Positions 54,515 through 64,000 of a stretch of 64,000 nucleotides of DNA are shown here, in pieces. The stretch covers positions 1,574,501-1,638,500 of the forward strand of contig JARFJB010000102.1 of the NCBI GenBank assembly GCA_036346205.1. Reading direction: 5' to 3'. Each line of letters begins with the position of its first letter. Within the stretch, counting starts at the first letter, position 1. Below the pieces are notes generated by a model. The model saw nothing but the letters and a program-made list of their open reading frames with translations, was not told the origin of the DNA and ran no database searches. Position numbers and translations under genes: made by a program. Source of the stretch: Vesta saturnalis (taxonomy: Eukaryota; Arthropoda; Insecta; Coleoptera; Lampyridae).

Positions 54515-55065
54515 GTCTAAGACAACACATCACTCACCAACTTATTTAATTCACTTAAAGAGGTATCTTTAAACAATTTGCCATTATGTTTAATAAAAAT
54601 CGTTCCATTATTAGACCAAACGTTTCTTGGCGACTTTCATTATTTCAGCCCTGGTGCGCGTGAGACCTTCAGCAACAACTATTTTACTACCCTTAAGCAG
54701 GATTTTTTTGGAAAACACAAGATCTTTAGCTTTTCTAGACGTAAGCTTGACAACTACTGGACGGGGTTTGTTATTTAGATTCCCAGGAAGTCTATGACAA
54801 GTAAGTATCGATATCATGACTAGCAATGTCCAAATTTAATTTTGATATAAATATTTATCAATTATAACTTGCTCCAAATTTTCATTCTGATCTTCTGGCG
54901 AACCAAAAACTCTTAAGTTACAACGCCTTCCGTATTGCTCCAAATTATCAATTTTTTTATTGCAATGGTATTCGAGCTGCTGCATTTCCTTTTTGTGTTG
55001 ATCCGCAAGTGCGTTGAGTTTATTTTGAAACTTACTGCACATTTTTTCACACAACAAATCCAAAA
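54515..55065 (-). pseudogene. LINE ORF1 C-terminal half, broken
   Basis: Minus strand: FQNKLNALADQHKKEMQQLE and NLEQYGRRCNLRVFGSPED (coiled coil followed by the RRM-like start typical of LINE ORF1), ENLEQVIIDKY, then after a gap ILTCHRLPGNLNNKPRPVVV, KLTSRKAKDLVF, LKGSKIVVAEGLTRTRAEI, KKRLVWSNNGTIFIKHNG and LFKDTSLSELNKLV. At least one frameshift. This ORF1 could belong with the ORF2 relic at 51.4-52.6 kb (same strand, correct order), although 1.9 kb separates them. Confidence 0.8.
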
Positions 55066-55701
55066 ATTTATTTTTGTTTTATTTTAAACTACACGTTGCA
55101 TTATTCAGAGGTCCCGCTACGTAATCTGCTCATAATTTGACGATCAATTAGAAAATTTAAAAGTATGTTAAAATTAGTTCTAGCACGATGGTTCAACTAC
55201 ATACTATTTGCACGTAACAAGCAAATTCCGATAATTTGAAGAAGATACGCTCCAATCTTAGCCAGCTCCTTCTAAAAAACCTAAAGTCACTCGATTTATT
55301 TCTGTGGTGGTATTTTTAAACAATTGTATATGCATTAGCTGTTCCCAAAGTAGATGATTTGCGACACAAATAGTGCACGCGTGTACAAAGATATAGCCTG
55401 TTTAAAGATTACATAATCCAAATTCCAAGAATCCAAAAAATTATTAATTCAGAATAGGGCCATATTAATTATGTATTAGCAGGTAGTTTCCGTAAGTAAC
55501 TCCAATTTCTTAGAACACTCAATTTATAGAACTTCTTTACGTAATTTTGAACTGTTCCATAAACTATAAATTATTTGTTTCAAAAATATTATGTATTCAT
55601 TCCAAAGAAATTATCAGGAGTGTACAACAGCGAGGACAGCGTAAACTTTCTGCATATAGGAATGCGCGCGATTTTCAGATTACATTTATATAACGTATAT
55701 T
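55066..55701. other. AT-rich spacer, no gene seen
   Basis: No recognisable feature. Confidence 0.6.
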
Positions 55702-56623
55702 TACATCTACATCTACATCTACAAATACATCTACATCTACATCTACATCTATGTCTATATCTATGTCTATATCTATATCTATAGCTATGTCTATGTCTAT
55801 ATCTATATCTATATCTATCTATCTATATCTATATCTATACCTATATCTATATCTATATCTATATCTATATCTATATCTATATCTATATCTATATCTATAT
55901 CTATATCTATATCTATCTATATCTATATCTATATCTATATCTATATCTATATCTATATCTATATCTATATCTATATCTATATCTATATCTATATCTATAT
56001 CTATATCTATATCTATATCTATATCTATATCTATATCTATATCTATATCTATATCTATATCTATGTCTATGTCTACGTCTATGTCTATGTCTATGTGTAT
56101 GTCTATGGCTATGTCTATGTTTATGTCTATGTCTATGTCTATGTCTATGTCTATATCTATGTCTATGTGTATGTCTATGTCTATGTCTATGTCTATGTCT
56201 ATGTCTATGTCTATGTCTATCTCTATGTCTATGTCTATGTCTATGTCTATGTCTATGTCTATGTCTATGTCTATGTCTATGTCTATGTCTATGTCTATGT
56301 CTATGTCTATGTCTATGTCTATGTCTATGTGTGTCTATGTCTGTCTATGTCTATGTCTATGTCTATGTCTATGTCTATGTCTATGTCTATGTCTATGTTT
56401 ATGTCTATGTCTATGTCTGTCTATGTCTATGTCTATGTCTATGTCTATGTCTATGTCTATGTCTATGTCTATGTCTATGTCTATGTCTATGTCTATGTCT
56501 ATGTCTATGTCTAAGTCTATGTCTATGTCTATGTCTATGTCTATGTCTATGTCTATGTCTATGTCTATGTCTATGTCTATATCTACATCTACATCTACAT
56601 CTACATCTACATCTACATCTACG
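55702..56623. repeat. 920-bp composite hexamer array
   Basis: Blocks in order: ACATCT units (55702-55750), ATATCT units (to about 56060), ATGTCT units (to about 56578), and ACATCT units again (56579-56622). The hexamers differ at one or two positions, so the array evolved by local spreading of variants. The 6-bp period keeps all frames open, giving spurious Ser-Met, Ser-Ile and Tyr-Val proteins. Confidence 0.97.
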
Positions 56624-56789
56624 TTTAGTGAAAATATGTATTATGTTTAATTTAATCTTAACTTTATATGTGAAATCATTTCATGACTACGATAGCCGAA
56701 CCCTATAAAATTTGTTCAAAACTTTTAAAGGGGGATTTATAATTATGCGTTTAATTTTCCAAAATTTACATTTTTATAATTCAACAAAT

Positions 56790-57310
56790 CCCTTGTCTCA
56801 TGTCGTTTGTGGTTTGTCGTTTTTCGTTTGTCGTTTGTCGCTTTCTTTTTATCGTATATCGTATGTCATTTTTCGCTTGTCGTCTCTCGTCTCGTCTGTC
56901 GGCTGTGGTCTGTCACCTGTGGTCTATCGCCTGTGGTCTATCGTCTGACAATTGTAGTTTAAGTATTGTTGTTGGTCGCTTGTTGTTTGTCATGTATTTT
57001 TTTGTTAAAGTTTTACATTAAACCGTTAACAAACTAAGAAACTATCAAACGGATGCAGGTTATTTACTTACTCACTGAAAATAAATTCGTAAAAGCTTAA
57101 ACAAAACTTTTTGTTTTGTGTTTTCGTTTTGCATTGTACGTGTTAGGTTTTGCGTTTTGCATTTATAGTTTTTTGTTTTCCATCTTTGCGTTTTACGTTT
57201 GCCGTTTGTCGTTTGGCGTTCAGCGTTTCTAATTTGTCATTTCCGTGGGTTGTTTGCCGTTTGTCATTTGTCACGTGTCGTTTCTCGCTTGGCGTGTATT
57301 GTTCGTTATT
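56790..57310. repeat. Degenerate GTCGTTTGT-based simple sequence
   Basis: Two clusters (about 56795-57000 and 57110-57310) of TCGTTTGTCGTTT-like words with drifted variants (TGCGTTTTACGTTTGCCG). No recognised protein domain in the overlapping frames. Confidence 0.7.
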
Positions 57311-57949
57311 TCACGTTTTTTGTTTTGTTTTAAGATGCTTACAATATGACCTTATTTCAAGGCATTGAAACACCTTCAAGAACCTGTTATGTATTCTGCC
57401 AAAAATGACAATGTGCTGATCCTATTTTAAGATGGTGAAACCCGATTCAAAACCCTAACGGTCAGATTTGTAAATACTGGTCCAATTTCAATGTGCTCAA
57501 AATAATGTACTTTGATCTGATAACATTCAGGTAATTAAAAAACAAGCATTTAATTACTTTTTTAACTCTGGTCCCATGTAACTAGAAGAGTTCTATTCGA
57601 ATTAAATCGAAATCACTTAATTATGCGAAATCTGTACTGGACATCAGTCAAATTTTAACATGTTGGATATTGCCAAACGGATTTCAAAATGCTGGATCAG
57701 AACCGTATAAAATTTCTTGGTTAGTAAATTTATTTGAGATAAGTAGCCGGACTACAGATGCTGGCAGTAATTTCAAGTTGGCGACATCGAGCATCGCTTC
57801 TACTCATGGTAAACTGTTTTCTTGCAAATACATTCTTTTATTGGCTGTAAAGTAATTTTAATTAATTAATAGTTTATTACTTGGTTATGTTTCTTAATTT
57901 TGAAGCACCTTTGTGTGTCAAAAGGAATATTGTACTGAATTGCAAAGGA
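57311..57949. other. Spacer, no gene seen
   Basis: No recognisable feature. Confidence 0.55.
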
Positions 57950-58035
57950 TGAAAATGTAAGCTTTCACGATTTAAGTTCGTAATTAAAAATACTCATTCT
58001 TTGGGTTTAAATTGTGTATTTATAGTAAATTCTTT
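57950..58035 (+). repeat. Diverged copy of the 8.3-kb dispersed repeat
   Basis: AAAATGTAAGCTTTCACG, TCGTAATTAAAAATACTC, TTTGGGTTTAAATTGTGTAT is the same word order as 8252-8325 and 16440-16505. Confidence 0.5.
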
Positions 58036-58660
58036 AACATATATCTATAAATTGCATGCACCTACCGATTTCAGATAAAGTTAAAGTGTTTGAGTTTATG
58101 AAACATGGAAACGCATATTCTGCTATAACAATTACCTTCGCTTTAACGCCTGATATTTAGTGGTATTTAGTTTGGCAACAGTAAATAATTCTTTATTAAA
58201 TTAAATGCATGCCAGGACATCCTCTACGGACGAAAGCTAACAATGAAAAATCTTTGAATCGCATAGACTAAACCGTACACTTCACTAACTTATTTAAGAA
58301 CTAAAGTGCCATTTTTACTCCCTTGAGAGTAAACATCTTTTTAGTCACAAGGGACTAGAAGTATAAAAAAACACATAACTAAAACCAGCAATACATTTTA
58401 TTTAACGTTACATTTCATTGTCAAAATTTATGCCAGACGTATGACAATATACTCCATTTAAACGTTTATATTATATAGCTATAATAATACTACCAGTTCA
58501 TCATTAAGTACTGTTTTCTGTTATAAAATCTCCACGCCGAAAATATAAATAGGCGAAGATTTGCTAGTTTGAATCCTGCGGTACAAAAATAACGTGTATA
58601 TCACAGGAATGAAGTAGTTAATTCCTTGACGGTATTAAAATTTGCACTTAAGTATATAGT
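58036..58660. other. AT-rich spacer, no gene seen
   Basis: No recognisable feature. Confidence 0.6.
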
Positions 58661-58689
58661 AGGTCCGCTCAGTAATTAAAAATGTTTTG

Positions 58690-59095
58690 TTGTACCAGTT
58701 GAACGTCAATTGTGCTCCTTTGTGCTTTAATACACACCATTTGTGCCTTTTTGGATTCGAAGATATTTTGAAAAACCGTGGGAGGCTAAAAGACCGCTTA
58801 GCCCCTCCAAAATTTGAACTGCTCTTAAAATACGGTACACCATTTCCTAATACTTTAATTGTACTTAATTGTGCTTTAGTACACACCATTTGTGCCTTTA
58901 TGGTTTCGGAGATATTTTGAAAAATCGGGGGGGGGGCTAAAAGAACGCTTAGTCCCTACAAAATTTGAACTGCTCTTAAAATGCGGTATAACGTTTTAAT
59001 TGTGCTCATTTGTGTTTTAGTACTCACCATTTGTACGTTTTTGGTTTGGGAGACATATCCAATATGACGGAGAGGCTAAAAGAACGCTTAGGTAC
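58690..59095 (+). repeat. Left tandem array, 3 units of about 145 bp
   Basis: CACACCATTTGTGCCTTT recurs with its neighbours GGAGATATTTTGAAAAA, GGCTAAAAGAACGCTTAG and AAAATTTGAACTGCTCTTA. The CACCAT phrase lies near 58738, 58887 and 59028, a period of 141-149 bp. Confidence 0.92.
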
Positions 59096-60350
59096 CCCAT
59101 ACGTCAGCTTTGCCTTGGACTCCCTTTTTCTATCAAACTGGGCTCCGTTCCGGCTCCATTCCCGACAGTTAGGGCTCCGTCAGGACTGCGCTGGAGTTCC
59201 GCAAGTTGTACGAAGTCTCAGTCCCATTGTAGGTCTCCTTGTTCGTGTTACCATCTTACGGTGTATTGTAAAAGCTAGTAGAAAGTTTCCCGCTGGGGAT
59301 TATCATGATCATCTAGTGGTATATACGAAAGATTTTAATGAAAATAATTACCTTAGATAGTTGCGGCTCAGATCTGAGACCTTCTCTAACAGATGGAGGT
59401 CAGCTGCGCCTATAACGTATGGGCCCAATTCCGATTTCTAACGCTGGGGCCTATTTGACTTGTTCCCTTAAGGTTTTTTGGCTTTCATTCAGCTTATTTC
59501 AGTGAGTCTTTTGGTTTTTCCACTATCTTGCCTCCGTATGCCATTTTAATGCTCAGACATCTTTAAAATATATTACACTAGCTGTTAAATCAATTATCTT
59601 CGACTAATTGTTTATCAAATTTTTCACGTGACCCGTCAGCACAAACACTCGTTAAGTAATTAATGTTTATAACTATAAAACAATTTTTGTATTTAGAGGT
59701 ATGGCATTACTCTTAAAACTAATGATCAACGTAACGCTCAAACACAAAACATGTAAGTCTGCAAAGGTTCTCCGGATATAAAACAACTTTCATATGACGT
59801 GGGTTGTAGTTTAAACGGCATACACGCAAATGCGAGAATCCATGTCTAAAACAGTCGCTACTCAAATATACGAATTATTGTTAAAGACACAAGGGTTAAT
59901 ATGGGATATGGGAATTCACAGTGTTCAAAAAATGTTACAAAAATTGGACCTGGATAAACGCAACACCAGGCGAATGAAGAGATTGATGTAACCCATAAAA
60001 TATGTAATAGTACAAACACTGTAAAATCTAAATAAACAATAGCGTCGCATCCCCAGAACAAAAGAACCCAGCCAGCAAGCCACTGAAAACACCACAAACA
60101 AGCAAGAAAACAGCGGCGTTTTATCTAGTGGAATATACTAAAAACTAGTTCATGTAGCCCATCTGCAGAAAAAATCTATAAACTGTTGGGACAGGTTAGT
60201 AGCATTGATGCTAAATGACCTTGACCAAAACCTACAAAGGTTAACCTATTTTATACACTCATGAATTGGTCTCAAGTGAAAAGGTTATTTGGAATCACCG
60301 CTAAATAGGAGCCGCAAATCATCAATTCCTTCGCTGTCGATCGGAGAAAA
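59096..60350. other. Core of the foldback-like element, unrecognised
   Basis: A 59096-59480 stretch is GC-richer and has an open frame (59010-59360, + strand) including SRQLGLRQDCAGVPQVVRS, but it matches no family I know. The rest is AT-rich. No DDE, RT or helicase motif was seen. Confidence 0.5.
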
Positions 60351-60459
60351 CAGACTTGAAAGAAGATAAACCGTGAAAATGTATGAAAGAACAACTGAAA
60401 CATAACGAAACGTCGTACTTCATTGTATGAATAGTTGAAACATTCGCCCTTTTCAAAAT

Positions 60460-61235
60460 TTTACCGATATCAAAAAGGCACAAATCATGTGAACTAAAGC
60501 CCAATTGAATATAATTTAAATAGTGGGACACTGTATACCACACTTTAAGAACAGTATTTCCGAAACAAAAAAGGTACAAAATACTAAAGCACGATTAAGC
60601 ACAGTTCAAATACTAAAAAATGATTTACTGAATTTTAGCAACAGTTCAAATTTTTGAAGGGCTAAGCGTTTTAGCCCATCCGCGATTTTTCAATATATAA
60701 TTGAAACCAAAAAGGCACAAATGGTATCTACTAAAGTAAAATTGAGCTAATACAATACGGTATACCACATTTTAGGGACAGTTGTAATTGTGAAGGGGGC
60801 TAAGCGTTCGTTTGAACTCCCCGCGATTTTTCAAAATATCTCCGAAACCAAAAAGGCACAAATGATGTGTACTAAAGCACAACTAGGCACAATTAAAATA
60901 CTACAAAATGGAATACCGAATTTTAGGAACAGTTCAAATTTTGGAGGGGCTAAGCGTTCTTTTAGCCCATCCGTGGTTTTTAAATGTATCCGAAACCAAA
61001 AAGGCACAAATAGTGTGTATTAAAGCACAATTGAAGCACTACAAAACGTTAACCACATTTTAGGGGCAGTTCAAATTTCGGAAGGGGCTAAGCGTTCTCT
61101 TGGCCCCTTCGCGACTTTTCAATATCTCTCCAAAACCAAAAAGACACACATGATGTGCATTAAAGCACAATTGAGCACAATTGAGGCGCAACTGGCACAA
61201 TAAAATATTTTTCATTTCTGAATTGATGGGGGGCT
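60460..61235 (-). repeat. Right tandem array, 6 degenerate units
   Basis: Reverse complement of the left unit: CCAAAAAGGCACAAAT, TAAAGCACAATTGAGCACA, TTTTAGGxACAGTTCAAAT, GGGGCTAAGCGTTCT, with hits near 60475, 60568, 60715, 60855, 61005 and 61140. Spacing is about 95-150 bp, so some units are shortened. Confidence 0.92.
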
Positions 61236-61249
61236 AAGTGAACGGACCT

Positions 61250-63110
61250 GTGTATAATATACCATTGCTTACTTGTATAACTTATAATTTTATTATAATT
61301 ATAAAATACGAATTGTGGTTTGTTATAATAGAACATAACAGGATACCATTTGAAAACAGTGCTATGTTTATCTTAAAGCTCTACTAAAAATTAATTTTAT
61401 TAAGTAAAACGTTACAATAATATTTAAAAGTCGGCAAAGGTATTAGAATGTATTAAAAATGTAAACAAGATTTGTTTTGAAATTGTTTCTAAAATTTGAG
61501 TGAATGCAAATTACATCAAAATGGTTACATATGGATGTGTTAATGTTCAGCGTGTCACTAATTGCTTGAAATTATTTTAGGAATTATTAAAAATGTTAAT
61601 TGAATTTAAATAAAATTGTTCAATTATATATATTATTATTGGAATTAAAAGTTTGTTTGAAATTACTTACATTTGCTTTAATTAATTAACTAATTTCAAT
61701 TGATGAATGGTGAATAGATTTTTATCAATAACAAAAGGGTTGTCAAAATTACACAATATTGTTATTAACAGTATAAATATTTTCAATAATAGCAGAAACA
61801 CAATTCATACTGAAGTCAATAATATTATTAGTTGCAATTAAAAATTAAGTTGTAGATCTTAAATTAATCGATTGTTTAATATAACCGCATAAGTATATGT
61901 GTGTTACCGAAAGGAGTCAGTAATTGGTTGAAATTATTACACAAAAAGTTATAAAGGTTAATTTTATTTGAATAAAAAACTGTGCGAAGGTTAATTACAA
62001 TTACAAAAATCTTCATCCAAAATTTAAACTTAAAAATAACTATAATCATCACAAACTCATTGAGAACCTTATTTAATTGGACAAAGCATAATAATTTCTA
62101 TTAAGTTAACAAAGTATTATCGAAACAACAACGCATAATTATTGTCCAAATGTACATTAGACAAACCATAAGTAACAGACATAAAATTAAGTTAAATAAA
62201 ATTTTAATTTTATTATAGGTACACAAGAGCACATTTCCGAAATAAATTTAAAAAGTCATTGATAAGAATTGACAGTTTTTACTCGTATAGAAAAATGTTA
62301 ATTTAATTACCGTTAAAATCGCGCGCGGTAACAAAATTGAAAGAGAATTTTTAAGAATACAAGTTGATTGAGATGGTCCATCTAAGTGGCGCCCAAGAGG
62401 ATACCAACACGTCCGCAGCTAATGGGGCAACACGCACATATACTTTACAGATGACATCATTTTGTCATCAGCCACAACCCTAATAAAAATAAAATTATTC
62501 GGTATCGGTGCCTATGACCTAACTGGCTGATTCCAATTCCCATTCTCAGCCATACATATACATATGGATAAATTTAGAATAATTCGCTCTGTCACTTTTT
62601 TTTTATTTGATTTATGGGTCAACGTTTTAATACGAAAACCCTCTCTTTATTTACAGTGGAAGATGTTACAAGTGGTTAACAACGAAGGATAGAAATTAAT
62701 TAGTATAAAATTGAAGCCTAATTAATGTACGGTTTTAGATGTGATTTCAATGTTAAAATACAAGAAGTGTCGTAAAGTGATCATTTGATCAAGTTGGACC
62801 GGCCACGTCGGAGCCGCTAGTAGAAAGGGTTTCTGTGTAATGTCGCGTCAAACGGGCTCCCCGAGCCCCTTTGTCTGAATGGCTTGTACAACTGGACAAT
62901 AGTGTCTTTTCGAGATGACTTACTTCGCTTCGAACCTTTTAAAAGGAATTCCTAATTGAGGAATTTTATTCATTTTTATGAGATTTTCAGTATACGAATT
63001 CGATAAATAATTTAGCTATTTTCCTTAATGTTGCTCGATACGAAATATTTTCTAATTTTTCATGTTTACCGCCAATGCAATTAAAAAATTTAATTTTATT
63101 TTTAATCTAC
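61250..63110. other. AT-rich spacer, no gene seen
   Basis: No domain or RNA gene recognised. A GC-richer patch at about 62790-62880 (GACCGGCCACGTCGGAGCC) has no coding match. Confidence 0.5.
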
Positions 63111-64000
63111 AGGGTGTCAATGCGATATTTGGATAGATGAAAATTGAAATTAATCACTTCTGGTTAAGGTCAGCTCGGGTAAGTGTTTTATTTTCTTTAA
63201 TCCTTTAACATTGTTACCGACAAGCATACCGTTAGGGAACTTCCAAACTGACAAACCTCGACAATGCATGCTAGAGGGCATTCTGAACACACAAAGTTCA
63301 GAAGCAAGATATTTCGTGTTTAGTAATTTCATTTGAACGCTAGTAGTTATGTGGACGTACAAAATATCAAAATAAAATCTTCGTTTTTATGAATTACATG
63401 CTTATAGGATAACAAAATTAATGTGAAGTAGTCACAATATATAACCGGACCAACCAGAAACGTCAATTACAAGGCATATAATATATTCTTTAAGTTAATT
63501 TGTGCTTATCTTATTCATTCCTTCTTCATACTGACTGTTTTTAAATATTATACAGCCATACGAAACATTAAGATAAACTAGGAATCTTCAAGCTATTGGA
63601 CAATTGCATACCTCGCCCCGTTCAACCTGCAAACTTTATTACATTACAAGAAAAAGCGTTAATCAAATATTTGAAACCATTCTCTACTGATGAAAAGGGT
63701 TTTAGTAACAAGGGGTGTACAAACCTTAAATAAACAAAAAACAGTCTGTCTAATTTGTAAGCAACGAAAATGCGCCTGGCAGGTAAAAAACCAAAAAAAT
63801 TATCAATAAAATTGTTTACATTATTTTGGCAGACCTGAAAACACATGCTTAAGACACTTTCTTTAAGGACAACCCAGTGGCGTAATCAGATTTTTCTATA
63901 GTTTATTTTTAATGGAAATCATAGATGGCTATGACATAAAAAATGCATATGGTTAGCCCTTTCCAATGTTATAAATTTATAGTAGTCAAAAATTATTATT
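63111..64000. other. Possible left part of a transposon cut by the window edge
   Basis: TACAGGGTGTCAATGCG at about 63110 looks like the CAGGGTG-type ends of the DUF4817 transposons. CCAGTGGCGTAATCAGATTTTTC near 63875 resembles part of the inverted arm at 27690 (CCAGTGGCGATACTCAGATTTTC). No transposase is visible before the window ends. Confidence 0.35.

Larger units (their letters stand above)
58661..61249. mobile_element. Foldback-like element with inverted tandem arrays
   Basis: Outer ends are inverted: AGGTCCGCTCA at 58661 and AACGGACCT ending at 61249 (reverse complement AGGTCCGTT). Inside each end lies a tandem array of a 130-150 bp unit, the two arrays in opposite orientation. The core (59110-60350) is unrelated sequence. 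Terminal inverted repeats built from internal tandem repeats is the layout of foldback (FB) transposons. No transposase recognised and no clear target duplication. Confidence 0.75.

Noticed and set aside
55751..56650. 299-codon Ser/Met/Ile frame
   Set aside because: Product of a hexamer array whose period is a multiple of 3.
59010..59360. 116-codon frame in the foldback core as a transposase
   Set aside because: No DDE, helicase or other motif recognised, and part of it overlaps the tandem array.
63150..63846. Minus-strand frames near the right edge (70 and 74 codons)
   Set aside because: No family signature, and AT-rich surroundings give such frames by chance.

Overview
This is eukaryotic, AT-rich, non-coding DNA, most likely from an arthropod and probably an insect. 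Evidence: Penelope-like retroelements, DUF4817-type Tc1/mariner transposases, a mariner element, I-like LINEs with RNase H, an R4/Dong-like LINE, tRNA-derived SINEs and long (TA)n, (CA/CG)n and (TAA)n tracts. I recognise no host protein-coding gene. Nearly every plausible coding stretch is a transposable-element (TE) relic carrying frameshifts, stops or deletions. The order (beetle, bug or other) cannot be settled from the sequence. Layout. 0-4.4 kb: a Penelope-like element (PLE) remnant split by a 2.4-kb DNA transposon that landed in its (TA)n tract, then a SINE. 5.2-6.2 kb: a deleted mariner. 8.2-9.9 kb: a palindromic repeat, a 219-bp tandem duplication and two or three SINE copies. 11.4-13.0 kb: a decayed Tc1/mariner-like element. 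13.7-14.0 kb: half of a palindromic element carrying CTCF-like motifs. 14.9-16.2 kb: a longer PLE. 17.3 kb: a LINE 3' end. 18.6-25.2 kb: simple repeats around a roughly 4-kb L1/Tx1-like LINE. 25.5 kb: a transposase N-terminus. 26.7 kb: an inverted pair of tRNA-like SINEs. 27.4-29.7 kb: a TA-flanked transposon with 450-bp inverted arms. 29.9-35.6 kb: perfect 31-bp inverted ends enclosing a DD-E transposase relic, a tRNA-like SINE and a Jockey-like LINE. 37.0-37.8 kb: an 800-bp palindrome. 40.6-51.3 kb: I-like LINEs and one R4/Dong-like LINE, all on the + strand and separated by (TAA)n tails. 51.4-55.1 kb: another LINE on the minus strand. 55.7-56.6 kb: a 920-bp hexamer array. 58.7-61.2 kb: a foldback-like element with oppositely oriented tandem arrays. 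61.3-64 kb: AT-rich DNA with one possible transposon end. How the parts relate: this is layered TE insertion, with TA-rich and TAA-rich simple repeats repeatedly acting as landing sites. The most unusual items are the foldback-like element, the CTCF-motif palindrome family, the tRNA-like SINE whose best copy folds as a full 73-nt cloverleaf, the TAA-linked LINE stack, and a hammerhead-like core in the PLE terminal repeat. No complete active element and no defence or metabolic system was found.
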